This document shows positions 1 through 5,879 of a DNA stretch of 7,370 bases, piece by piece. This DNA is from Bacteroidetes bacterium QH_10_64_19. GTDB taxonomy: Bacteria > Bacteroidota > Rhodothermia > Rhodothermales > Salinibacteraceae. Below the pieces are notes generated by a model. That model was given only the letters and a program-made list of their open reading frames with translations, was not told where the DNA came from and searched no databases. The stretch spans positions 1-7,370 of the forward strand of contig PXSY01000001.1 in NCBI GenBank assembly GCA_003023125.1, in the 5' to 3' direction. The position numbers and the translations under genes were made by a program. The number at the start of each line of letters is the position of its first letter. Positions within the stretch are counted from its first letter, which is position 1.

Positions 1-7
1 CGAAAAG

Positions 8-80
8 TACCCCTGCGCGGACTCGAACCGCGACTTGCGGCTTAGGAGGCCACCGCTCTCTCCAGTTGAGCTACAGGGGC
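8..80 (-). tRNA. tRNA-Arg with anticodon CCU
   Basis: Reading the minus strand from 80 to 8 gives a full cloverleaf. The acceptor arm is GCCCCTG paired with CAGGGGT, so the first pair is a G-U wobble. The D arm is GCTC/GAGC around a loop containing GG. The anticodon stem GTGGC/GCCGC encloses the loop CTCCTAA, which gives anticodon CCU (reads AGG, arginine). The T arm is CGCGG/CCGCG with loop TTCGAGT. The discriminator base is A at position 8. No CCA is encoded (the next bases are CTT), so the 3' end must be added by a CCA-adding enzyme. The gene is divergent from the hydrolase starting at 213. A short T run (CTTTTCG) at the window edge may begin its terminator, but this cannot be judged from what is present. 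Confidence 0.97.
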
Positions 81-124
81 ATTGAACCCGAGAGATTGGG
101 TGTCCAAGGCACACACAGACCTAA

Positions 125-166
125 TCGACGGGAACGAAACAGTTCCCGTCGAACGTCGACGGGGAC
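125..166 (+). repeat. Three-arm inverted/direct repeat in the hydrolase leader
   Basis: Arm A (125-135, TCGACGGGAAC) is perfectly complementary over 11 bases to arm B (142-152, GTTCCCGTCGA), with a 6-base loop. Arm C (156-166, TCGACGGGGAC) nearly repeats arm A and can also pair with arm B over 11 positions, with one G-U wobble and a 3-base loop. A:B and B:C therefore exclude each other. Further short inverted repeats follow (CGTTC/GAACG around 171-182). The block lies 47 bases before the hydrolase start and also upstream of the divergent tRNA. No T run follows, so it is not an intrinsic terminator. It could be a protein-binding operator, a leader RNA switch or a supercoiling-driven cruciform; the sequence does not decide between these. 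Confidence 0.6.
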
Positions 167-212
167 CCGGCGTTCGAGAACGCTCGTGTCTCCTCACTTC
201 CCCCCCTGCCTC

Positions 213-1214
213 ATGTCCGAGCCTTCGAAGTTCTCTTCTGTCCGTCGCACCGCCCTTACGACAGGCACAGTTCTCGCAGGGACGTATGTGGGACTCCGTG
301 CAGCCACCTGGCTCTACCGACGCACCCTGCCGTCCCCCTTCTCGCTGCCGCCGGCCCTCGACATCGCTCCCCGCACCTTCGAAGCCCCCGACGGCCGCGT
401 GCAGTACTACGCCCGTCCCGGCACCGGGCCGCCCGTCGTGCTGCTCCACAGCTTCAACGCCGTCGCGTCGAGCCGCGAGATGAAGCCGATCGCGGAGCAC
501 CTGGCGACGACGGACCGGCCCGTGTACGCCCTCGACTGGCTCGGCTTCGGGCGGTCCGACCGCGGGCCGCTCGACTACGCCCCCGCCCTGTACCGACGAC
601 AGCTTCACCACTTCCTCGCGGACGTGCCCGACACGCCCGTCGACCTGATCGCCCTGTCGTTGGGCGGCGAGTACGCAGCGCAGGTCACCCTCCAGGCCGC
701 TCCGCGGGTCCGTCGGTTGGTGCTCATCTCCCCCACCGGCTTCGATGCCACCCAGGGCCCCTCACATCTCGGTCGATGGGGCCTCGCCCTCGCCGACACG
801 ACCGGAGCCTTTGAGCTGCTCTACCAGCGCCTTACCCGTCGCGCCTCCCTGGAGGACTACTACGCTCGCCAAATTTTTCTCGACCCCGACGCCATCCCCG
901 CGGCGCTTCTCGATTACGCCGAACAGGCGGCGCACGTCCGCGGGGCCCACCGGGCGCCGCTCCGCTTTATCGACGGCACCCTCTCGATTGAGGACGTGGC
1001 CGCCTCCGTCTACGCCCGGCTGTACCGCCCCACCCTCCTGCTGTCCCCCGAAGCGCCGGGCCAGACCGTACAGTCGTTCGAGGGGCTTTCCGCCCTGATG
1101 GACACCGCATCGCGTGATCTCTCGCACGAAACACTGCCCGGCGGCCTTCTTCCCCACTGGGAGGCCCCCGGTGCCTTCTTCGACACCCTAGACACGTTCC
1201 TCGGCCTGCAGTGA
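213..1214 (+). CDS. Alpha/beta-fold hydrolase, probably membrane-anchored
   Basis: This 333-residue protein has the alpha/beta hydrolase fold; its substrate is unknown. The open frame extends upstream into the tRNA, but the ATG at 213 is preferred: it gives a short charged N-terminus (MSEPSKF), then a weakly hydrophobic helix (residues about 14-35) that may anchor the protein in the membrane, with the catalytic domain following. Seen in the sequence are an HSFNA strand-turn (oxyanion-hole region), YALDWLGFGRSD, a nucleophile elbow ALSLGG with Ser149, LISPTGF, and LLPHWEAPG with catalytic His315. The ALSLG elbow lacks the usual first glycine, as I recall for a family with HSxNA and ALSLS motifs. 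The acid residue is unclear: where a G-x-D is expected after strand 7 there is SPEAPG, leaving Glu280 as the only near candidate. There is no obvious ribosome binding site. It appears to be a single gene, divergent from the tRNA. Confidence 0.9.
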   Translation: MSEPSKFSSVRRTALTTGTVLAGTYVGLRAATWLYRRTLPSPFSLPPALDIAPRTFEAPDGRVQYYARPGTGPPVVLLHSFNAVASSREMKPIAEHLATTDRPVYALDWLGFGRSDRGPLDYAPALYRRQLHHFLADVPDTPVDLIALSLGGEYAAQVTLQAAPRVRRLVLISPTGFDATQGPSHLGRWGLALADTTGAFELLYQRLTRRASLEDYYARQIFLDPDAIPAALLDYAEQAAHVRGAHRAPLRFIDGTLSIEDVAASVYARLYRPTLLLSPEAPGQTVQSFEGLSALMDTASRDLSHETLPGGLLPHWEAPGAFFDTLDTFLGLQ

Positions 1215-1255
1215 CCCGGGTCGTCCTTGGGGCTCCTATGGCGCCCGCCCTCCAG

Positions 1256-1275
1256 ACTGCAAAATTATATTTAAT
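1256..1275 (+). promoter_or_regulatory. AT-rich promoter-like patch
   Basis: A run rich in A and T (AAAATTATATTTAAT, 1261-1275) stands out in an otherwise GC-rich window, 46 bases after the hydrolase stop codon. It contains -10-like hexamers on the plus strand (TATATT at 1266-1271). I see no convincing -35 element 16-18 bases upstream. If it is a promoter, the only thing it can drive on the plus strand before the terminator at 1411 is a short non-coding RNA. It could equally be an AT-rich UP-like or protein-binding site, or simply the 3' UTR of the hydrolase. Confidence 0.25.
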
Positions 1276-1438
1276 CCGTCCAGTTCATCGAAAGTTATCG
1301 GAGCAAAGGGCTGGCTGCGATCTATGTAACAGTGGATTCTGAGAAACAGAGATCGCGAGATACCACGCAGTCTCCTCCTTTTTGCCCCGGGCCGTTGCCC
1401 TCCCCTCCCCGCCCCGCGGTCCGGGGCTTTTTTATTTT
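1276..1438 (+). ncRNA. Candidate small RNA or structured 3' UTR
   Basis: The gap between the hydrolase and the esterase (1215-1505) has no gene but is not featureless. After the AT-rich patch comes an imperfect hairpin at 1317-1356. GCGATCT (1317-1323) pairs with AGATCGC (1350-1356). The stem then continues past an A/G mismatch with TGT/ACA, and a small CAG/CTG hairpin sits inside. About 55 bases later is an intrinsic terminator. Promoter-like patch, stem-loop and terminator together make an RNA of about 160 bases plausible. It does not match the SRP RNA, tmRNA or RNase P signatures I looked for, and no ORF with a credible start fills it. The alternative is a long 3' UTR of the upstream hydrolase. 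The 5' end is a guess. Confidence 0.3.
1411..1438 (+). terminator. Rho-independent terminator, plus strand
   Basis: GCCCCG (1411-1416) pairs with CGGGGC (1422-1427) around a 5-base loop CGGTC, followed at once by TTTTTTATTTT (1428-1438). This is a textbook intrinsic terminator for plus-strand transcription. It lies 196 bases past the hydrolase stop codon. The opposite direction has no T run after the stem, so it does not end the convergent esterase transcript. Its distance from the hydrolase is one reason to suspect a separate short transcript before it. Confidence 0.85.
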
Positions 1439-1505
1439 CGGTCCGATTGGTGATGGGCTGCCACACGTTTCCAACGCCCGAACAGACCTGCGCGGCCGTG
1501 CGCGG

Positions 1506-2285
1506 TTACCCACCTGCGGTCTCAACCAGGAAGTCCGTCACCACCTCCGCGAGGGCCTCGGGCGCATCGGCGTGCACCCAGTGGCCGGCCTCCTCGATGG
1601 TCACGAGTTCGGCGTTGGGGAACCGCCCGTGAATGTCGTCCACGTCCGTGTCCGATACATACTCGGACCGACCGCCCCGCACGAAGAGCGCGGGGCCGTC
1701 AAAGGTCGAGTCCGCCGGCAGGGCCGCCGTAATGTCGTCGTAGTGTGCCCGGATGGCGTCCAAGTTCATCCGCCAGGTGTAGGTGCCGCTGTCGTAGTCG
1801 AGGTTTTTGAGCAGAAACTGGCGGATGGGCCGGGACGGCACGTCTTCGGCCAGCGCCGCGTCGATGGCGCTCCGGTCCTCGTGCGTCGCCGGATCGATCT
1901 GGGCCAAGGCGTCCATCAAATCCACGTGGTGGGGCGGATACGCCTTGGGCGCCATGTCGACCACGATGAGTGCATTTACTCGGCCCGGATGCGAAAGAGC
2001 AGTCTGCATGGCCGTCTTGCCGCCCATCGAATGGCCCAACAGGGTCGCCGGCGCGAGGTCGTGCCGATCAATGAAGGTCCGCAGGTCGGCCGCCATGCGT
2101 GGGTAATCCATGCGGTCCGCGTGGGGAGACCGTCCGTGGTTGCGCTGATCAACCGCGTACACCCGTGCCACCTGCCGGAACGCCGTCCGGCTCAGGGTGT
2201 GCCAATTTCCGTGCCCGCCGAGGAGCCCGTGCAGGATGATGAGCGGAGGTCCCGATTCGCCGTACTGATTGTAGAAAAGCTTCAT
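1506..2285 (-). CDS. ybfF: YbfF/ABHD11-type alpha/beta hydrolase (esterase)
   Basis: This 259-residue cytoplasmic protein has the length and motif order of the E. coli esterase YbfF and mitochondrial ABHD11. Seen in the sequence are IILHGLLGG near residue 17 (oxyanion hole), AVDQRNHGRSP (44-54), the nucleophile elbow GHSMGGK with Ser86, VVDMAP with Asp110, FVRGGRSEYVS (201-211), and GHWVHAD with His235. As I recall for YbfF, the acid is probably this aspartate after strand 6 rather than one after strand 7, and the GG-S-YVS stretch is diagnostic of the family. YbfF has short-chain acyl ester and acyl-CoA thioesterase activity; the natural substrate is not known. The frame stays open upstream, but the ATG at 2283-2285 (MKLFYNQYG) matches the family start and leaves room for a promoter. 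No Shine-Dalgarno is evident. The gene appears monocistronic and ends with TAA; I see no terminator of its own. Confidence 0.94.
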   Translation of the reverse strand: MKLFYNQYGESGPPLIILHGLLGGHGNWHTLSRTAFRQVARVYAVDQRNHGRSPHADRMDYPRMAADLRTFIDRHDLAPATLLGHSMGGKTAMQTALSHPGRVNALIVVDMAPKAYPPHHVDLMDALAQIDPATHEDRSAIDAALAEDVPSRPIRQFLLKNLDYDSGTYTWRMNLDAIRAHYDDITAALPADSTFDGPALFVRGGRSEYVSDTDVDDIHGRFPNAELVTIEEAGHWVHADAPEALAEVVTDFLVETAGG

Positions 2286-2378
2286 GTGAGACGTGGATTC
2301 GGAGAGAATCATCGAACACCACTCGGCTGGGGCGGTGCAACAAACAAATCGCTCTGGCCGCACCGATACTGATCTGCA

Positions 2379-2406
2379 CTTCGGCTGACCCGAAGATTCA
2401 CCGAAG
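2379..2406. promoter_or_regulatory. CTTCGG/CCGAAG repeat cluster in the divergent promoter region
   Basis: The 152-base space between the esterase start (2285) and the deacylase start (2438) must hold the promoters of both genes. Within it, CTTCGG (2379-2384) is an inverted partner of CCGAAG at 2390-2395, and a second CCGAAG follows at 2401-2406. The two direct copies begin 11 bases apart, close to one helical turn, as is common for operator half-sites. A T run (CTTTTT, 2411-2416) follows, so a weak attenuator hairpin on the plus strand is also possible. I could not assign -35 and -10 boxes with confidence on either strand. Confidence 0.3.
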
Positions 2407-2437
2407 CACTCTTTTTGGACGAACACGACTCATCTTC

Positions 2438-3169
2438 TTGCGCGGTCGCCTGTCGGTCCTCGTGGTACTGATCCATCTGTTCGCACTCGCGCCGTGCGTG
2501 GCCCAGACCACAGACGATACGTCGGCGGCGGGGAGTTTGCGCCTGGACACGAGCATTACCGCGTCCCAGCCGTCATCATCGCCAGCGGCCGTCCAGGCTC
2601 TCTCGACACACACCCTCAGCGCGTGGGGCGGGGGCTCCTTCGCAACGGGTACCCTTCTTGGAAACATCCAACAGGCACAGTTGAGGGTCCTGGGCGTCCG
2701 ATACGAGCGGCTTCTGGTTCCTCATCCTTCGCACGACGCTAGCCCACCAACAGGCCCGACGCTCACATACACGGTGGACGTAGTCCCGGTTCTTCGGCTG
2801 TCCATGTCTTCAAAAACGACCTCGCCGCTTCCCCAGGAGCGCCCTGCCCGAACGAGAAGCTTAGACACGTACGGAGTAGGAGTCAATCCGGCAGGACTTC
2901 GGGTGAAGTTTCGGGCAGCTAAGCGTGTTCAGCCGGTTCTCGCAGGCAATGCAGGGCTCTTCTATTCCGGCCAGCCCATTCCCAGCGAGCGTGGGACGCA
3001 GTTCAACTTTATGTTCAACGTGGGCGCTGGGGTTCGCATCGTGCTGACTCCTGAACTTTTGCTCTCCGTGGGCTACCGCTATCATCACCTGTCGAATGGC
3101 TTTCGTGGACAAATCAACCCCGGCGTTGATGCAAACCTTCTTCACCTCGGCGTATCGTTTGCCCCGTAG
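2438..3169 (+). CDS. PagL-like lipid A 3-O-deacylase / acyloxyacyl hydrolase
   Basis: This protein of 243 residues is an outer-membrane beta-barrel of the PagL-like acyloxyacyl hydrolase family, which removes an acyl chain from lipid A. A TTG start is chosen because it gives a good signal peptide: two arginines, then a hydrophobic stretch ending LAPCVAQ near residue 23. No ATG upstream in frame is credible. The C-terminal half carries the family pattern: GTQFNFMFNVGAGVRI, then GYRYHHLSNG with His217 and Ser219 as the catalytic H-x-S, then NPGVDAN, and an end LGVSFAP typical of a last barrel strand. In PagL the third active residue is a glutamate 12 residues after the serine; here that place holds Asp231. 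G+C is lower than in neighbours (37, 39 and 30 of 60 bases in three hand-counted samples, against 45 of 60 inside the next gene). The 3' end overlaps the next gene. Confidence 0.85.
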   Translation: MRGRLSVLVVLIHLFALAPCVAQTTDDTSAAGSLRLDTSITASQPSSSPAAVQALSTHTLSAWGGGSFATGTLLGNIQQAQLRVLGVRYERLLVPHPSHDASPPTGPTLTYTVDVVPVLRLSMSSKTTSPLPQERPARTRSLDTYGVGVNPAGLRVKFRAAKRVQPVLAGNAGLFYSGQPIPSERGTQFNFMFNVGAGVRIVLTPELLLSVGYRYHHLSNGFRGQINPGVDANLLHLGVSFAP

Positions 3170-5855
3170 TGGACCCGCCTCCCAAGCAGGAGGCCTCGCG
3201 TCCCGCCCGCTCCTGCTCGGCCTTTTCGTCCTCGGCCTTCTGCTTGGGGGGGCTCCGTCAACGACCTGGGCGCAATCCGGATCGATCCGCGCCATTCGGG
3301 CTGAGGACCTATATCGGATCCAGGAAGTCCGCGATGTTCGCCTGTCGCCGCACGGGCGCTCTGTGGCCTACACGGTGCGCAGCGTCGCCTCCTCCCCGTC
3401 GGAGCCGTCCGCGCGCGCCGATCGCACCCAGCTATACGTGACGCGAACGACCGGCGATCGAAGGCCCCGCCTGCTGACCCGCGACCACACCGACGCTTCG
3501 CACCCGGCCTGGCACCCGGACGGGACGCACCTCGCCTTCGTGCAGCCCGTGGACGGGACGCCTCAGGTCTTCGTCGCCTCCCTCAATGGCGCCCCCCCGT
3601 ATCAGCTTACCGACACCCCGCACGGGGCCCAGCACCCGCAGTGGAGCCCCGACGGGGAGCAGCTTCTCTTTGCGAGTGCCGTCCCCGCACGGGCCTTGGA
3701 GCAACGCACCGGCCAGCCGGCCCCCAGCGAGCGCCCCGGCCGCCCCCCTCAGGATCTCACGCGCAGGGTGCCTTCCGACACGCTGCTCGTGCTCCGCCAC
3801 AGCCGAACGCTCAATCCGGTCGACACCCTCGCCCTGCGGCCGGACGACCGCCGCGTGCAGGATGCAGACACGGCCCGCACCCTCCGCCCCCCGAGACATC
3901 CGAGCGTGCCCGACTCCCTGGCCGCCCAGCCGATCGACAGCCTCAATGCCCTGACGCCGGACAGCCTGCGGGCCGTGCTGAGTCGGCTCCGCCTCCGCCC
4001 CGACACCACAATGGTCCCCGTCGACCCGGATCCGACCGCCACGCCGGACGGCAATCTCGTGCAGGTGCGCCGGTGGTTGGACCGCGACCGTCGGCCCGGC
4101 GCTCCCCTCGTCTCCTCGCGGCCCGATCTGCAGGGCAAGCACGACCTCCAGCCGCCCCCCACGTACCAGCATCACTTCGTCGTCGACGTGCCCTCCAATT
4201 TCCGCTCCCGAACACCGCCCCGACCGGAGGCCCGGCCCGTGACCCAGGGCTATCGCTCCTTCGGCCACGCCGAATGGCTCTCCGGCGGCGATCAGATCGT
4301 GGTGAGCGGCATGCCGCCGACCGACCGTCCCCCCGATCGCGTTCAACAGCGCAATCTTTACGTGGTGGACCTGAACCAGAACGAGATTCGGCGCCTCCTG
4401 AAAATCGAGGACCACGCCCTGACGGCCCCGCACATGACGGCCGACGGCAATACGGTGGCGTTTCGGGCACAGCGCATCTCGCCGACCCGGGCGGAACAGG
4501 CCGACGTGGGGCTGTTTGCGCTCAACGGACGCTCGCAGCCGCGATTTATCACGGGCGAATTCGACCGCGACGTGGAGTCGTTTCGCTGGTCGCCCGACGG
4601 ATGGCACCTTTACGTCACAGCCCCCTCGCAGGGCGGACGCCCGCTCTACCGGTTCACTCCCTTTGCCCGGGACACCAGCGCTCAGAAGACGCGTCCGGTT
4701 ATGACGCCCGACCGGACCACCTCGCGTGACGAATTTCCGTACGATTCGACGACGGCGGATCCGGCCGGGTACGAGCAGATGACGGCAGACACACGGGTCA
4801 TTCATACCTTCGACGTGACCGATGCCACCATCACGTACGCCACGACGGATCCCAGTACGCCCTCGGCCCTCTACACTAACACCGTCAGCTTCGACAACGA
4901 ACGAGCGCTCGCCGCCCCCAATGCCGACTGGTTGTCGCGGCGGCGCCTGGCCACTCCGAGGGAAATCATGGTGACGAATGACAGCCTCGACATCTATGGC
5001 CGGGCAACACGGCCGTCCTTGGCGACCGATTCGCTTTCGGCGCCCCTTCTCGTCCAGGTGCGGGGCGGTCCGGAGGCGCTAAGCGACGAGCACGCGCCCG
5101 AAATGTGGTTTGAGCGCCAGTACCTTGCGGGGCGCGGGATCGGGCTTCTGGAGGTCTTCCCACGCGGGTCCGAGGGGTTCGGCGCCGCCTTCCGGCACGC
5201 CAACGACCGAAACTGGGGCCCCGGCCCAGCCCAGGACGTGCTTGCCCTGACCGACTCCGCCGCGGCGCTGTCCTGGAGCGACTCCACGCAGGTGGCCGTG
5301 GGCGGTGCCGGGTACGGCGGCACCCTGGCCGCCTGGCTCCTCGGACAGACGGACCGCTTCGGGGCCGCGGTGGCCCTCAACGGAATTTACGACCTCTCCG
5401 CATTTGTGGACGAGGGACAGGCCTGGCGGTCACTGCCGCGGGAGTTTGGGGGGTACCCGTGGGAGGACGCCCCGTCGCTGGGTGCCGACTCCTCTGCCCT
5501 CTCGGTGGGCCCCCGTCCTCCGGACTCGTCGGGGGCTCCCATGCAGGCCGTCCTCCGGCTCAACTCGCCGATCACGTACGCCGACCAGATCGAGACGCCC
5601 CTCTTGCTTCTCCAGGGCGCCCAGGACCGTCGCGTAGGGCTGTCGCAGAGCGAGCGCATGTACAAGCGCCTCAAGATTCTGGACCGACCGGTCGAATACG
5701 TGCGCTATCCCGGCGTGGGGCACGATATGAACGCCACCGCCACTCCCCCCCAGCGCGTCGATCACTTGGTTCGGACCTACGAATTTCTGGCGCGCTTTCT
5801 CGATGTTCCTCCGGCACCGTCCCCGTCATCCGAGCCCGCCCCCAGCCGGCCCTGA
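3129..5855 (+). CDS. Exported S9 (prolyl oligopeptidase-like) protein lacking the catalytic serine
   Basis: About 908 residues. The ATG at 3129 is preferred over the ATG at 3096 because the overlap with the deacylase is smaller (41 against 74 bases); a TTG at 3159 is also possible. A signal peptide ends near TWAQ (residue 49). The propeller has PD40-type blades (HPAWHPDG, HPQWSPDG and later FRWSPDG). Residues about 190-350 are a proline- and arginine-rich insert between blades. The C-terminal third is the S9 alpha/beta hydrolase domain: RGGP (645-648), PRGSEGFGAAFRHAND, TDRFGAAV, LLLLQGAQDRRV with Asp833, and YPGVGHDM with His865. The nucleophile motif, normally GGSYGG, reads GAGYGG, with Gly728 (codon GGG) in place of serine. 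The usual histidine of HGGP is also an arginine. The protein is therefore probably not a working serine peptidase and may act as a binding or scaffold protein in the periplasm. It follows the deacylase with overlap, so the two are likely co-transcribed. Confidence 0.9.
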   Translation: MQTFFTSAYRLPRSGPASQAGGLASRPLLLGLFVLGLLLGGAPSTTWAQSGSIRAIRAEDLYRIQEVRDVRLSPHGRSVAYTVRSVASSPSEPSARADRTQLYVTRTTGDRRPRLLTRDHTDASHPAWHPDGTHLAFVQPVDGTPQVFVASLNGAPPYQLTDTPHGAQHPQWSPDGEQLLFASAVPARALEQRTGQPAPSERPGRPPQDLTRRVPSDTLLVLRHSRTLNPVDTLALRPDDRRVQDADTARTLRPPRHPSVPDSLAAQPIDSLNALTPDSLRAVLSRLRLRPDTTMVPVDPDPTATPDGNLVQVRRWLDRDRRPGAPLVSSRPDLQGKHDLQPPPTYQHHFVVDVPSNFRSRTPPRPEARPVTQGYRSFGHAEWLSGGDQIVVSGMPPTDRPPDRVQQRNLYVVDLNQNEIRRLLKIEDHALTAPHMTADGNTVAFRAQRISPTRAEQADVGLFALNGRSQPRFITGEFDRDVESFRWSPDGWHLYVTAPSQGGRPLYRFTPFARDTSAQKTRPVMTPDRTTSRDEFPYDSTTADPAGYEQMTADTRVIHTFDVTDATITYATTDPSTPSALYTNTVSFDNERALAAPNADWLSRRRLATPREIMVTNDSLDIYGRATRPSLATDSLSAPLLVQVRGGPEALSDEHAPEMWFERQYLAGRGIGLLEVFPRGSEGFGAAFRHANDRNWGPGPAQDVLALTDSAAALSWSDSTQVAVGGAGYGGTLAAWLLGQTDRFGAAVALNGIYDLSAFVDEGQAWRSLPREFGGYPWEDAPSLGADSSALSVGPRPPDSSGAPMQAVLRLNSPITYADQIETPLLLLQGAQDRRVGLSQSERMYKRLKILDRPVEYVRYPGVGHDMNATATPPQRVDHLVRTYEFLARFLDVPPAPSPSSEPAPSRP

Positions 5856-5865
5856 AGCCATATGC

Positions 5866-5879
5866 GGGCCGGTCGGCCC
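5866..5879. terminator. Weak hairpin between convergent genes
   Basis: The 23-base gap between the S9 stop (5855) and the lipoprotein stop (5879) holds GGGCC (5866-5870) paired with GGCCC (5875-5879) around GGTC. It sits directly after both stop codons, where a shared terminator would be expected. Neither strand has a T run after the stem, so intrinsic termination would be poor. It may only block 3' exonucleases or mean nothing in DNA this GC-rich. Confidence 0.25.

Noticed and set aside
9..80. G-U first pair in the tRNA acceptor stem as an oddity
   Set aside because: I recall similar G1-U72 pairs in tRNA-Arg genes of related bacteria, and the rest of the fold is perfect, so it is not evidence of decay.
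66..212. N-terminal extension of the first hydrolase, starting inside the tRNA gene
   Set aside because: It would place coding sequence over a tRNA and over the hairpin block, and the extension is arginine-rich with no resemblance to a domain or signal. The ATG at 213 gives a sensible N-terminus.
1411..1427. The terminator stem as a bidirectional terminator also serving the esterase
   Set aside because: On the minus strand the stem is followed by GGGG-rich sequence, not by a T run.
1332..2372. Long plus-strand open frame (346 codons) opposite the YbfF-type esterase
   Set aside because: The esterase on the minus strand has every family motif; the plus-strand frame also runs through the intrinsic terminator at 1411.
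2286..2426. In-frame upstream extension of the YbfF-type esterase (47 codons)
   Set aside because: It has no similarity to the family N-terminus, is cysteine- and serine-rich, and would fill the promoter space. The start at 2285 (MKLFYNQYG) fits the family.
3188..3193. AGGAGG, a perfect Shine-Dalgarno core inside the start of the S9-like gene
   Set aside because: No ATG, GTG or TTG in frame follows at a workable distance (the nearest CTG is 19 bases away), and it lies within the predicted signal peptide.
3432..4805. Long minus-strand open frame (457 codons) opposite the S9-like gene
   Set aside because: A common by-product of high G+C coding sequence on the other strand; its composition is Arg/Gly/Val-rich with no motifs, while the plus strand has clear PD40 blades.
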